Positions 1 through 11,264 of a stretch of DNA of 64,000 nucleotides are shown here, piece by piece. Position numbers and translations under genes: made by a program. Source of the DNA: Rhabdophis nuchalis (Eukaryota > Chordata > Lepidosauria > Squamata > Natricidae); assembly GCA_039707465.1 (NCBI GenBank), contig CM077643.1:47214605-47278604 (forward strand), given 5' to 3'. The notes beneath the pieces are model-generated. The model did not search any database, was not told the DNA's origin, and saw only the letters and a program-made list of their open reading frames with translations. The number at the start of each line of letters is the position of its first letter. The first letter of the stretch is position 1.

Positions 1-52
1 TGTGGGAGCGGATCGGCCGCAGGGATGTATGGAGTAAGATGCGGTCTCGCAG
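1..52 (-). mobile_element. L2-like LINE fragment at window edge
   Basis: The first 52 bases match, with few changes, a stretch inside the L2-like LINE at about 16700-16750 (the 'gtgggagcggatcgg' block followed by a 'gcggtctcg' block). The orientation is the same as that copy, so the coding strand is minus. The fragment is the C-terminal end of the LINE ORF2 and continues outside the window. Homology is seen directly; the clade name is inferred. Confidence 0.75.
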
Positions 53-2339
53 GTAATTAATTTTAAGAAACCCAGAATATTCAAAGGGGAAACTTGATGG
101 ATCACTAGGTCATTTTCTGCCATCAGTTTTCTATGTTCTTATGAAAATATTCATGCCTGTATTTATTTTATTACATCCCTGCAAATATATATTCTTTAAC
201 CGATTTTGCTTTGGAAATGTGAATGGTTCTTTGTAATTCAAATTACGATTACAATTCATTCTGGCAATGGCATGTGATTAATATTCTTCTTGCTTTGTTT
301 AAATTATTCAATAAATATATTAACGACAAATCTTGGGATGGATTTCAGTCATTGAGATTGGTGTCCCCATAGACTGTTATTATATTTTAATTACAGGGTG
401 GATTGCTGTATACCACGTTAGTTTCATAAATAGCGGTAGGCATAATTTTAGTTAATTTTATACTTAAGTATTACTCATTCTATTTTTTAAAATATAAAGA
501 TCAACTTTCTCTCACCAGGCAATGTCAGAGCCTAATGGTGATTATAGTCCTGCTGTTGTCTAATATAATTTTAGCTTGGTTCATCTAATTCCCATATTTA
601 TTTGTGATTTTTTTTAAAAAACACATAAAACTCTTTACGTAGCTTTATGTCACGAACCATATGCTTCATAGTTTCTAGTTTTGCCTAGACAGATCAATTT
701 TTTGCAAATGTTGGCAAAATATATTTCTTTAATTTATTTTCTATGAAAAAAGATAAAGCATGTTAGGTGAAAAATGAAATCTATTCAATATTCATTTTGA
801 TGTCACCTGTACCAATCTGTTTGCTTGTTTGTTTTTATAAGCTTACATACTACTCCAATAGTCAATCAACTCTGAGTTGTACATTGAATAGGGTGTCTGT
901 TGTATTTATCCAACATAAAAATTTAAGTTAGACAGTTATTATGTTTTGTAACTGTATTTATTTTAAAGTGTTTTCAGACTCTTGTGCTTCTTTTTCCTTT
1001 GAGGCATGGTAAATTCTGCCCATGACAAGTTAATGAAAAAATATTTGTGTAGACTATGTAAGTAATTTGTGTAGACTATGTAAGTAAGTCATTTTTATCA
1101 ATTATTCTAAAAGAAAAGATTTCATTGGAAGCTTTTTCACTCTTCAAAATATTCCATTCTATTGGACAATAAGGAAAAATCCTGGGAAGAAAAAATGAAA
1201 AACCAACTTTTATCCCCGAAGGCTTCGTTTGCCCCACCCCTTCATGCTCTCACATCTGTACTTTTGTCCAGTGCACACATTTTTACACATAATCTTTCTG
1301 ACTAAAATTCACCTTTGCATTACTTTCATGAACGGATGCACTTTTGCAGATTTTCCATAGTATTACCTTGATTTGACTGCATCGTAAAATACCCAGTTCA
1401 AATAATATCCATTTATGGGTTGGTCTATAAACATAAGATTAGATATGTTAGTATCCAAACATGAACCAAAGGAATTTCTCCCCCATCACTGATCATCAAA
1501 CTCAATTTAAAGGATATTGAATATTTAGATGGACTGGTGGTCCAACTCATTATAAAGCAGATTCATATGCTTATATTCCATTTATTTTCAATGGATTTAT
1601 ATTCCAATTTGAGGAACCACAGAACAGCTTTCAATTTACATCATGTTTCCACGCTTTGTTCTTAATGGAAGGAACATTCTTTTGCATGGGGAATGGGGTT
1701 AAATGAAGACTTGCATGACACCCATCTAATATTTTCCAGCAAAGTTAGTACAAAAATATTCTGTGCCACCAAAAAACCCATTAAATGTTCAAACTTCAAT
1801 ATATATTCCTCAGTAACAAATGTACAGTTAGATAACATATAAAGAATTATGAATGACTAATTATATTTTGCATATTTACGGCAAAGACAATTAGCAAATA
1901 GCTTTTATATGCAAAATAAATGAAAAAGTAATTAAGATGCACTAACCAGAGCAGCAGTATCTAGTCTGTTGTCTTGTGATTCACTCTAACAAACATAATA
2001 ATTATGCATTCATTGTCATATAATTAAAACAGCTCTGTCCTTTAGAAAACTGGTTATTTACTGTATAATAATCTGAAGAGCTGCAGAGTTTTTCATAATA
2101 GTAAGAAGGATAATTAAAACGTTGCTTCATGGAGTCTGCTTGTCCAGCAGACTTTATTATAATAAACTTGGGTAAGAGACCAATTTCTGATGGGATTTCA
2201 GATTTCTGACAAGCAGGTCCTTAAGTTAGACCCTTAAGGGTCCTTAAGTTATACCCATGTCCACAGTGAATTGTCCTGTAAATAAATCTATCATTCTATA
2301 TTCCACTAATATTTTGTTTAACTCTGTACCTCTGACGTA
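53..2339. other. Unique AT-rich DNA, no gene seen
   Basis: No coding region or confident repeat was recognised. The only local structure is a 22-bp tandem duplication around 1043-1087 and a small repeated 'ccttaagtta' motif near 2219-2250. The stretch is AT-rich, with no long open frame. Confidence 0.5.
1043..1087 (+). repeat. Two-copy 22-bp tandem duplication
   Basis: The unit containing 'gtgtagactatgtaagta' occurs twice back to back, essentially without mismatch. The near identity implies recent replication slippage or a very short duplication. Confidence 0.9.
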
Positions 2340-2680
2340 CTAATTCAATTTACAAATGACTAGTGTAACCCACAGACCAGAAGTACCATAGTCATTGGAT
2401 TGAATCCTGTCATCTATATAGATAAAAATGTAAAATAGTTTGTGCAAAGCCACTAATCTCAGAAAGTACTGCACCGATCGACACAAAATTTTCCCACAAT
2501 GTTCCCAAGGACTTCCGATGCAATCATACATACATTTTGTGTGGCTGGCACACATGTGTCATGTGCAAACAGCACAAATGTAAAAGGTACATACTTCTCA
2601 GGTTTTCACCTCCCTGTAGCTCCTCCCACCCGACTGCTTAGGATGCTTCACACACACACCCCTCACATTTCCAACGGTCG
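2340..2680. repeat. Unclassified dispersed repeat, possible
   Basis: The stretch has the style of an animal dispersed repeat: an 'atctatatagataaaaatg' block, then 'agtactgcaccgatcgaca' and an 'aaaattttcccacaatgtt' block, ending in a short CA run. I recognise this layout from other animal genomes but cannot name the family. Boundaries are approximate and no target-site duplication was found. Confidence 0.35.
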
Positions 2681-2782
2681 TTTCCTCAGCAACTGAATAA
2701 GCCTCCAAAGTTCCACACTGTATGGAGGCCTACTAGGGCCAAAACAAGGCACAGAGGATAGCACACTCCCAGGTGGCCCATA

Positions 2783-3150
2783 GAGGGATAGAGAGAGAGA
2801 GGGAGAAATACAGTAGGTAGGTAGGTAGAGGGATAGATAGAGAGGGAGAAATACAGTAGGTAGGTAGGTAGAGGGATAGAGAGAGGGGGGGAGAAATACA
2901 GTAGGTAGGTAGGTAGATAGAGGGAGAAAGAAAGAAATACAGTAGGTAGGTAGGTAGAGGGATAGACAGAGAGGGAGAAATACAGTAGGTAGGCAGGTAG
3001 GTAGATAGGTGGATAGATAGAGAGGGAGAAATACAGTAGGTAGGTAGGTAGAGGGATAGAGAGAGAGAGGGAAAAATACAGTAGGTAGGTAGGTAGGTAG
3101 GTAGGTGGAGAGAGGAAGAAATATAGTAGGTAGGTAGGTTGGGGGTTATA
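2783..3150 (+). repeat. 45-bp minisatellite with GGTA core
   Basis: About eight units of 40-50 bp, each joining a 'gagagggagaaatacagta' block to a variable GGTA tract and a 'gagggatagagag' block. The number of GGTA steps and GA steps differs between units, so slippage acts inside each unit as well as between units. The minus-strand frame across it encodes only a periodic YLPTYLLYF peptide and is not a gene. Confidence 0.9.
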
Positions 3151-3519
3151 CAGTTGTTGTGTGTACGTGTGCAGGTGTAGATCTACACACAGATTGGTTG
3201 GCCATTTAACCAGACTGGGCCACAGCAACACGTGTGCAGCTAGTTTTAATTAAATCAATTCATATTGAACTCAGATAACGCATTGCACAAGTTGTGAAGC
3301 ATGTTGTTAAACTAACTCACCCCTCCAGAGTTTTGACTCCTAATTCAGAAGGTGATAAATATGCTCAGCATAGCAATACCCATGAGGATAACTTGGAAAT
3401 AGCAGCTTCTGCAGAATGCAGTGGTAAGGGTGTACCAAAGAGGTGGTACCCTGATCAAAAAGGAATGTATGGATTGCCTGGACATTGAAGACTCATTAAA
3501 TGTAATCACGATCAAACCG

Positions 3520-3833
3520 GTCAGTCCTAGAGGAGATCAACCCTGACTGCTCTTTAGAAGGCCAGATCCTGAAGATGAAACTCAAATACTTTGGCCACCT
3601 AATGAGAAGGAATGACTCACTAGAGAAGAGGCTAATGCTGGGAAAGATTGAGGGCAAAAGAAGGAGGGGATGACAGAAAATGAGGTGGCTGGATGGACTC
3701 ACTGAAGCAGTAGACGTGAGCTTAAATGGACTCCAGAGGATGGTAGAAGACAGGAAGACCTAGAGGAACCTTGTCCATGGGGTCATGATGGGTCAAATGT
3801 GACTTCGCAACTAACAACAACAAAACTAATCAG
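3520..3833 (+). mobile_element. Bov-B LINE 3' end (RTE clade)
   Basis: The sequence matches my memory of the 3' end of Bov-B: 'aaatactttggccacctaat', 'atgctgggaaagattgaggg', 'aggtggctggatgga' and 'ccatggggtcatgatgggtc', followed by an 'aacaacaacaaaac' tail. Only the extreme C-terminal coding part and tail are left, a typical 5' truncation. Bov-B is the known driver of Sauria SINEs, which also occur here (60731-61087). An in-frame stop ('tga' after 'aggagggga') shows that it is dead. Confidence 0.85.
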
Positions 3834-3839
3834 GATGCT

Positions 3840-4860
3840 TAACGCCCTTAATACATTAGGACCCATATACTTGAAGGGGCACCTCGCCCTATATGAGTTG
3901 CATAAGGAATTGTCATGGTATGTGGGAATGATCTTGTTAGACAGGAGAAAGTGCCACTATCTAGGCTGCAGATTCCTCCTATCTCCCAAGGTCATTCCCA
4001 CACATCATCATAGGAATGGAGACTTCCTAATAATGTGTGGCTGAGAGAACTGAACTCTCTAGGCATAAGATAGGGGTCCTTCTCTCTTGTTGAAGTCCAG
4101 CTTTGGATATCCATCCTCTTGGAGAGTCTATTGGTACTGAGGTGCCAAAGGAACTTTCTGGTCGTCAAGGCAAATATCTTAGACAGATTCCATATCTCAA
4201 CATCAAATGGCTAGTGGCTCAAGGAATTAATTTCTTATGTTGCCTGGTATATAAGCAGCTCTAAAGGCTGGACAAAAGTGATGACAACTCAGGATCCTCT
4301 CTTGGGGTTGGAGCTGTCTCCAACATCTTGCATCAGAAGTAGGGTTATGAGTTTAGGGATGTAAGGATCTGGATGGTAGGTGGCATAAAAGATTTATACT
4401 TTTATGTATTTCTTTGATTCCGTCTACTGCTCACTTACCATCAATATACCAAGGCTGTTATAGTTTATCCTCCAGCCCATTTCCACCTGTGGCTCTGGCT
4501 CCATCCATCATGCCTCCATGTACAGATGCCAAGATTTCTCTCTGAGCAGACTGAAGGCCTGGCTCATTGTGCCTGCAGGTCCTCTAGCAGCCACCATCCA
4601 TCCCTTGATGGTGTAGGTGTCACTGTCGGTGAGAGTATTGTCTGCTTTGGAGAACAAACTGAAGATGTGGCTTTTCACTCTCACTCTGGGAAGTAGCAAA
4701 TACAGTTTGTCTGTATGTTTTGTCCTTCAAATACTTTCCCTCTACATGCTACATGTCTTCATGACATTTACCTGCATTACTATATATTTTAAATTCTGTG
4801 TTCTTAGCTATTTTTTAACTTTTGATTTAATTGTTTTATGAATCCTGATGTGCTACAACA
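3840..4860 (+). other. Possible decayed LINE relic
   Basis: The interval holds two open fragments, 81 aa at 3799-4044 and 74 aa at 4617-4841. The second contains an ENKLKMWLFTL segment that resembles the LKTWLF C-terminus of L2-like LINE proteins. Stops and frameshifts break everything else. It could equally be unique DNA; no family was recognised. Confidence 0.25.
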
Positions 4861-5570
4861 TCCTGATTTAGTAAGCAGGTTGCAAATATTTTTAATCACT
4901 AAAATATATTAGAAATTTATGAATGCAATTGCTAGGTGTTGGGGTTACTTGCAAAATAGACTTGACATGATGTTCCTCTTGATTGGACACTGATTCCTTT
5001 ATGATACCTCCAGCTCTCAGTCTAGTTCACATTGGCAGCAACATGGCAAAGTTTCTGAGGATTGAATTGTTAAGGTATTTTTTTTTTAAATGCAACTTTG
5101 GAAAGTATCCATATATTACAGCAATGCAGAAACTGAATATAACTGTATGAGTAACTGCATGTTCATCAACATGAATTTGAAAAAGCATTGTACTTAAATT
5201 CTTAGTTCTCTAAAACCTTATTAAGAGTTCTTCAGAGGCAACATCAATATAGTCAACCGATTTCCCATGACCATCCATTGCATTCCATGTCTTTGCATCT
5301 GCAGATGGCAGGAGATGTTACATATGTTTTGGTCATAAATCCACTTTATTTTTTACTACAGCCATTGGGATGCAATAGTCTGGAGAGTGAAACCAAAGGC
5401 TCACAGAAGAGAACAATTGCTGAATATACAGTAGCTCAAAAGCCATATCTTTGGATAATCTGAATTTACATCAGTTATTCGAACCATCTAAGCTAAAGAT
5501 GATAAAAAAATCTTACCACCGAGTCCTCAAACAATTGGGAGCTAAGAAATCTTGCTGATTCATGTAAACC

Positions 5571-6029
5571 ATTTAGAGCAGGGGTCCCCAACCTTTTTGG
5601 CACCAGGAACCGGTTTCATGTAAAAAAACTTCCGCGGACCGGTGGGAGCCTCCAGCAGATGAGTCGAGTCTTGTGGGCCGCATGCACGTTTGGCGGTCAC
5701 ATGCAACCGGGCGGGAAAGCTGCCAGGGGTTCCGGGCGAAGGATCCTTGGCTGGGGCAGGGAAGGACAGGCTGCATCCCGGGCAGGAGGGCCTGGCAGCC
5801 CCTTCCCCCCACGCAGGGCCAGGTGGTGCCCCGAACCCCCCCAATGCAGGCTGTTGCCCCCGTCCTGCCCCCGGGGAGCCCCCTGGCTAGCCACCAGGAT
5901 AGCGGAGCATTTGCTACACTTTCCTAAGAGTTGCGCTACTCTCTCTGCCACTCACTCCAGCCCGGTTACTATCAAGCCACGGACTGGCACTGGTCCGCGG
6001 CCCAGAGGTTGGGCACCCCTGATTTAGAG
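5571..6029. mobile_element. GC-rich non-autonomous hAT element
   Basis: The element runs 5579-6021, opening 'caggggtccccaacc' and closing 'ggttgggcacccctg', which are inverted to each other. It is flanked by a perfect 8-bp target duplication ATTTAGAG (5571-5578 and 6022-6029), the hallmark of hAT transposons. The interior is GC-rich, unlike its surroundings, and has several overlapping open frames but no transposase. Those frames are compositional artefacts. Confidence 0.92.
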
Positions 6030-7302
6030 AACATCCAGAACTGTGGTGTGCACCCAGATTAGCAAAAGTACCTTAAAAATTCAGCACATGAACTGAGAAT
6101 ACATCTTGGAATACAGTATGTCTCCAATGTTCTGAGATGAACAAATCTAAACTGCCAATAAAGAGACACTTCGAAATCCTTAACTCCTCTCCTCATTTCG
6201 TAGCCCTGCCGCTTGCAATAATGCATACAGAAAGGGAGAAATCATTTTTCAACCATTGTTGAATCAGATTGTTTGCTTGGGGTTTTCCATGTTATTACAG
6301 GAATGGCTATTTTCTTACTCCTTGGTTGCTTCTGGAAGCTTGCTTCTTTAAACACCCATTGTGGTTTGTTTGTTTGTTTGTTTGTTTGTTTTAATTTAAA
6401 AGCTTCCATAAAACATGGACACATTTCTTTCTACTCTTTCTCAAAATAAAACTCTGTGTGCCACTTTCCCATAGTCAAGAGGGAAGACTGAGGCACATGC
6501 CATTTTGTAGCCTAGCAGAACTAAAGATTTGGTCATTGATATGATGGGGCAAGCCATCTGAAAGTTACCAAAACCAGAATATTGCATTTTAAATAGGAAC
6601 TGCACTCCTTCTCTATTTTTAATAGTCTTGCTGCCACTGCAGTGGGCCATAATGGCAAATATCTTGGCAATGAAAGCACTAATTTTCATTTACTCATGGC
6701 TAGCATTGATCAAGGTCATGACAATAAGGAAAAAACCCTCTATTTTAGGGCAGCTAAAAAAAAGAGAGTCTCTTCTGAGAAATTTCACCCACCCTCTGGA
6801 ATGAAGACCCTTGTATTGTTCCACAGGAATGTGCTACATGCTTTCATGGTACAAATCTATTTAGCTCATAGATAAATTGCATGCTTTGCATATAGAAGAT
6901 TCCATCAGTTTGATTTCCCAGTGTGCTTTTGGGAAGAGGATGGAAGATCTAATATCTTCTTGTGTTACATATAGATGATAGTTCTCCTTTGTGCTATCCC
7001 AATCTCCCAATGAAACTAGCAAAATAATATTTTTGCCTCCCATTACTTTACTTTCTAATTTTTTGGGAAAAGCACAAGCTGAGAACTTAGGAAAGGGAGC
7101 GATCTTGTAGCGAAGACTCACCTGTGTCTTCACAACATGTTAAACCATAAATTCAGATTAACAAAACACAGTTCCTGAGTTCATGTAACATGCAGACTTT
7201 AATAACAACACATTGTCAGAAAAAGCTAGCTTTCCATACTGTACTGAACCAATCCCAGTTTACTCTAGTCCAGTTTCTTGTGTAAACCCAATCATATAGA
7301 TC
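6030..7302. other. Unique DNA, no gene seen
   Basis: No repeat family or gene recognised apart from a short 'gttt' tetranucleotide run near 6364-6390. Short open frames here lack any recognisable domain. Confidence 0.45.
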
Positions 7303-7697
7303 TTTTAGCACAGTGATGGCTAACCTTTTTTGGCTCGCGTGCCAAAAGTGGGGGGAGCACAGGGGGGTTGTGCGTGGAAGTGTGCCGCACCCATAATGCT
7401 ATGTGCATGACCCCCTGCTTTTGGTACGCTTTTTTTTGCCCTCCCCAGGCTCCAGAGGCTTTCTAGGAGCCCAGGGAGGGTGGAAACAGCCTCCCCCCCC
7501 CCCACCTCCAGAGGCTTCAGGAGCTTCCCTGGAACCTCCAGAGGGTGAAAAACGGCCTCAAAAGAAGGCCTACATCAGCTCGCCAGCACACACATGCATG
7601 CTAGTGCCGACAGGGCAACGCCTTGCGTGCCCTAAGAAATGGTTCCGCGTGCCACTTGTGGCACCTGTGCCATAGGTTCGCCATCACTGTTTTAGCA
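7303..7697. mobile_element. hAT MITE with 8-bp TSD TTTTAGCA
   Basis: Element 7311-7689 begins 'cagtgatggctaacctttt' and ends 'aggttcgccatcactg', which are inverted repeats. An exact duplication TTTTAGCA flanks it (7303-7310, 7690-7697). There is no transposase. Its right end was later included in a local duplication (see 7579-7795 and 8119-8320). The same family recurs at 27961-28660, 29889-30372 and 25882-25950. Confidence 0.93.
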
Positions 7698-7795
7698 TGT
7701 TATTCATGTTACCTATGTGACCCTGTCCTGTTTTTAGCAAGAAATATCTTTATTACTTATTATTACTAATGTGTTGTTGTTGTTGATGATGATGA
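7579..7795 (+). repeat. Left copy of ~215-bp direct duplication
   Basis: This stretch (right end of the hAT element plus about 105 bp of flank) is repeated at 8119-8320. Long blocks are nearly identical, for example 'catgttattcatgtta' and 'ctgtcctgtttttagcaaga'. The two copies sit on either side of an L2-like LINE fragment. Confidence 0.9.
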
Positions 7796-8098
7796 TTTAT
7801 TTTTATTTTATTTTATTCAAATTTATACCCCGCACCTTCTCCAAAAAAGGACCCAGGACGGCGCACAGGAAATTTAAAAAACAATACAAATATAACAAAA
7901 ATATAAAAATTTTAAAAGGTATTATATCCATGCCCTGTGCTAAAATCGTATAAAATCCCCCAAATTAAAATCTATCTAAAACAGTCAAAATGGTGGGTTG
8001 TTGGAAAAGGTGCGTTTTAAGACGCTGGCGGAAGAGGCGGAGGTCTGAGATGGTGCGTAGTTCGGGGGGCAAGTCGTTCCAGAGGGTAGGGCCCACCA
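7793..8098 (-). mobile_element. 5'-truncated L2-like LINE 3' end
   Basis: Read on the minus strand, it ends with the L2-like tail (AT-rich ATAAATAAA run) preceded by 'aggtgcggggtataaatt'. The C-terminal coding remnant matches the copies at 16311-16620 and 39480-39640. It lies between the two halves of a ~215-bp duplication and its 5' end joins a 20-bp inverted filler at 8097-8117. Confidence 0.85.
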
Positions 8099-8117
8099 TC
8101 TGGCTGACTGTGTGATG
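8097..8117. repeat. Inverted filler at LINE 5' junction
   Basis: 'catctggctgactgtgtgat' here is the exact reverse complement of the sequence at 8323-8342. It is not part of the L2-like consensus, which diverges at 8098. It looks like template-switch filler copied from DNA just beyond the right duplication. Confidence 0.85.
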
Positions 8118-8118
8118 A

Positions 8119-8320
8119 CTCGCCAGCACACACATGCACACTAGTGCTGACAGGCCCTTGCATGCCCTAAGAAATGGTTCCGTGTGCCACTTGTGGCACC
8201 CGTGCCATCACTGTTTTAGCATGTTATTCATGTTACTTATGTGACCCTGTCCTGTTTTTAGCAAGAAATATCTTTATTACTTATTATTACTAATGTGTTG
8301 TTGTTGATGATGATGATGAC
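8119..8320 (+). repeat. Right copy of ~215-bp direct duplication
   Basis: Second copy of 7579-7795. Compared with the left copy, it has lost about 11 bp between two 'gccat' words in the hAT terminus and a few bases in 'cagggcaacgcc', plus scattered substitutions. The duplication is therefore not recent. Confidence 0.9.
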
Positions 8321-9125
8321 CATCACACAGTCAGCCAGATGGTCCGACTGGGTTTGACATTTTTGTCTGCCTATTGAGTCCTTATCAGGAACTTACGGAT
8401 TAATGGTGTTACAGATATTGTCGCAGGATAGAACTGTTCCCAGTAAAGTTGCCTTTTGCAATTGACTGATAGCAAATTTGTCACTGCCAATGGTGTTCAA
8501 GTTGTTTTGGGATTGTACCAAAGGCACCTATTATTATTTGTACTACCCTTGCTTGCTTTTGCCACAGTCATTCTATTTCTATTTGTGGGTCTTTGCATTT
8601 TGTTATTTTCTCCAGTTCTTTCTCTTCTATTCTGCTGTCTTCAGGTACTGCCACATCTACTATCCAGACTTTTTTGTCTTTCTTGTTGACAATTGTTAAG
8701 TACGGGGTGTTATGTGGCAGGTGCCTGTCTGTGTGAACTCTAAAATCCCAGAACAATTTCACTTCATCATGTTGACTTTCTCTATTTTATGGTCCCACCA
8801 GTTCTTACTTGCGGGCAAATAATATTTCCTAAAGATCTGCCAATGCACTATTGTTACTACTTTGTCATGACATGACAGACATGATCATACAGACTGATGT
8901 AGTCAGTCTGTATGATCTTCTTGCAGCAGCTTATCAAATTCTCCACTGTTTCTTCAGCTTCTTTGCATAGGTGGCACTTATTGTCTGTTGTTGTCTTCTC
9001 AATTCTGGCTTTGTATGCATTTGACCTTAAGATTTGGTCTTGTGCAGCCAAAATTAGTCCCTCGGTCTCTTACTTCATTTTTCCAGCTCTTAGCCATTGC
9101 CAGGTTTTCTGGTTTTCTTGTTGTT
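8321..9125 (-). pseudogene. R4/Dong-clade LINE relic, 3' part
   Basis: The minus strand encodes, in broken frames, the region after the reverse transcriptase of a restriction-like-endonuclease LINE. The first piece (9051 down to 8857) contains ILRSNAYKARIEKT and a Cys-His cluster, CHLCKEAEETVENLISCC. The second (8762 down to 8568) contains the LWDF-like start, a DKKDK-type block and IVDVAVPEDSRIEEKELEKI, which matches the PD-(D/E)XK endonuclease region and its following helix. The first acidic motif, expected as PD, reads PY here (PHNTPYLTIV), so the nuclease is probably dead even apart from the frameshifts. The reverse transcriptase itself is missing. Family assignment rests on remembered R4/Dong protein patterns. 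Confidence 0.75.
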
Positions 9126-9131
9126 GTTGTT

Positions 9132-9230
9132 GTTGGTAGTAGTAATAGTATATCTATTACCCGCCCTGGGTCCGTTCCGACGGAGAAGGCACGGTATATA
9201 AATCGAATTAAATAAATAAATAAATATGAT
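9132..9230 (+). mobile_element. Very short L2-like LINE 3' end
   Basis: 'acccgccctgggtccgttcc' followed by 'gcacggtatataaatcgaat' and an AAATAAAT tail is the terminal ~90 bp of the same L2-like LINE family, on the plus strand. It abuts the upstream side of the R4 relic. Confidence 0.8.
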
Positions 9231-9239
9231 TTATGGGCA

Positions 9240-11095
9240 TGGAACAAAATGGCACTTTTCTCACAGCCACTTCTCCTAGTGGTTTATCCATTTAGAAAGT
9301 CCTACCTGACACAAAATTAAGGAAGTGAGTTCCAAATAATTCATTCTCTGCTCTAACAGACAACATTTTTTCTTTATGAGAAGTTCACTTGACTCTACAA
9401 ATATTATGAAAACGTCTTAAGATCCAATCTGCTGGACTTTTCACAAGTAAACACACCAGGAAGTTAGAATCTGCAGCACAGCACTGAATCATAAGCAAGA
9501 ATTTTCAAATTCATATGAAGGTGTCAATTAAGATTACAGCCTTCAACGAGAATTGTAGCTCAGGGGGCTTTAGGATCTATTCACTTCAGAGGTCTTTCCC
9601 AACTCCTGAGTCAGTGATCTTTTCCTATTCTTGAGTTGGCAACCAAGGTGTCTTCTAGGATGCCAAGATGGTGGATGGAGAGTCATGACGTAGTCTATCT
9701 CTTATTTGGGCACTTTTGACACCCCTGCTAACCAGTCTTGCTACTGGTTAACAAGACACACACATACAGTATGACAATTGCTGTCCTTTTTTCTCAAGAA
9801 GATAGGGACCAATAGTAGGAGCAAATATAGCTAGAGAAGGTAAGCAAGACGCCGCTCTGAATATTGGCACTATCAAAAGTTGGTGAGTATTCTTTGAGTT
9901 ATCTTCTTTTCTCCTTAACCTCCCTCTGGAATACTGAGATAATCCTTCTAATTTACCTTACACATTATTGTGAGGATTACAATCCTGCACACGAGTGATG
10001 TGTCTTGAATATTTTTAAGTGTTATGCACACGCTTAGTTGAATAGGTTACAAAGCAATTTAAAAGGTGAGACACGCTGCCCCTGGTAAATCTGTGCCAGT
10101 TCCTCATGAGCTGGGAGACGTCCAGGAACCACGGAAAGGAGAAGGACTTTACACATCTTGAGTGTTTGGGATATCAAGAGATCAGAAGTAATAAACAAAA
10201 AATGGAGTTACCTGGGTGCAGCGCGAAAGGGAAGGCCTTTGAAAAGGTGTAAATAACTGTACATTTCGGTTTGCAGGAAGGGAAGCAGCGAGAGGCCTTT
10301 AGAAAAAAAGGAGCAGAACAGCTCACAAAGCACCATAAGTGGCATAAATCAAACGGCATTTGCCACAAGCTGGGCTTATGTTTGACTGCAATAATCCAGA
10401 AGCGAACATGGATTCTGAAGAAGTCGCTTCTTCAAACTTTCATGCAACAATTAAGTATTCCATTGTCATGGCTCAATTAAATGGTATGGCCTGAGAAAAT
10501 TGGGGATTGTAAAGTGAGGATGGAATGTGCTTTGATCCTCCTTCCAGGGTTATTGTTTCATTAATAAATGAACATGTCATTTGTCTCACCAGAGGGAGCT
10601 CATGCCCTCCAGGCTTTCTTCCCTTTTTTGTTCAGGTTTTATAAAGATGAATTTCCAGTGCTCTGAAATACCATGGATTAGAAGTTAAGCCTGACAGCAC
10701 TTCGGGGAGTAGTGGGCTTAAAGAGTCCCACACAGGTCTCCAAAGCATTTGTTTACTAATAGAGGAAACCGACAACCGTCTGCAGCTGCTGATATCGTAT
10801 TACCATTTGGAAAGACAGTCGTGGAGATAACAAATCACACAGTTTTAATAATTACTCCTGCGTTACTCCCCCTTCTTTTTCTCCCCCCTTTTCTTTTTCG
10901 TTTTTTGTTTCCAGCATGATGCGAAGGCTGGATTCCTTCCAAATAAACAGATAAAAACAGTATGGAACTTTTATCTTTTCGCGATAACGACAACACATCC
11001 TGTTCTCCAAAAAGTTTCCCGCTGGATTTTTTTTCTCCCCTGTTTCTCAAGTTTCAGCAAAAGGTAATTATACTTTATAATTCTGCTATTTTAAT
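9240..11095. other. Unique DNA, no gene seen
   Basis: No repeat or coding exon recognised over about 1.85 kb. Part of it (10180-11090) is of more balanced composition and free of repeats, so it could hold conserved non-coding sequence, but nothing specific supports that. Confidence 0.45.
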
Positions 11096-11103
11096 CTTCA
11101 CTT

Positions 11104-11222
11104 AGGAGGAGGAGGAGGAGGAGGAGGAGGAGGAGGAGGAGGAGGAGGAGGAGGAGGAGGAGAAGAAGAAGAAGAAGAAGAAGAAGAAGAAGAAGAAGAA
11201 GAAGAAGAAGAAGAAGAAGAAG

Positions 11223-11263
<41 letters not shown>

Positions 11264-11264
11264 C
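11104..11264 (+). repeat. Three-step trinucleotide array GGA, GAA, CAA
   Basis: Pure GGA repeats (11104-11160) pass without a gap into pure GAA repeats (11161-11223) and then CAA repeats (11224-11264). Each block differs from the next by one base. The long homopolymeric peptides read from all three minus frames (V/L, C/S/P, L/F/S runs) are artefacts. Confidence 0.97.

Noticed and set aside
2686..3231. 181-codon minus-strand membrane-like protein
   Set aside because: The repeated YLPTYLLYF segments are the minisatellite read in one frame.
5560..6027. Cluster of overlapping Pro/Gly-rich frames that might mark a CpG-island exon
   Set aside because: The GC-rich block has hAT ends and a perfect 8-bp target duplication, so it is a transposon.
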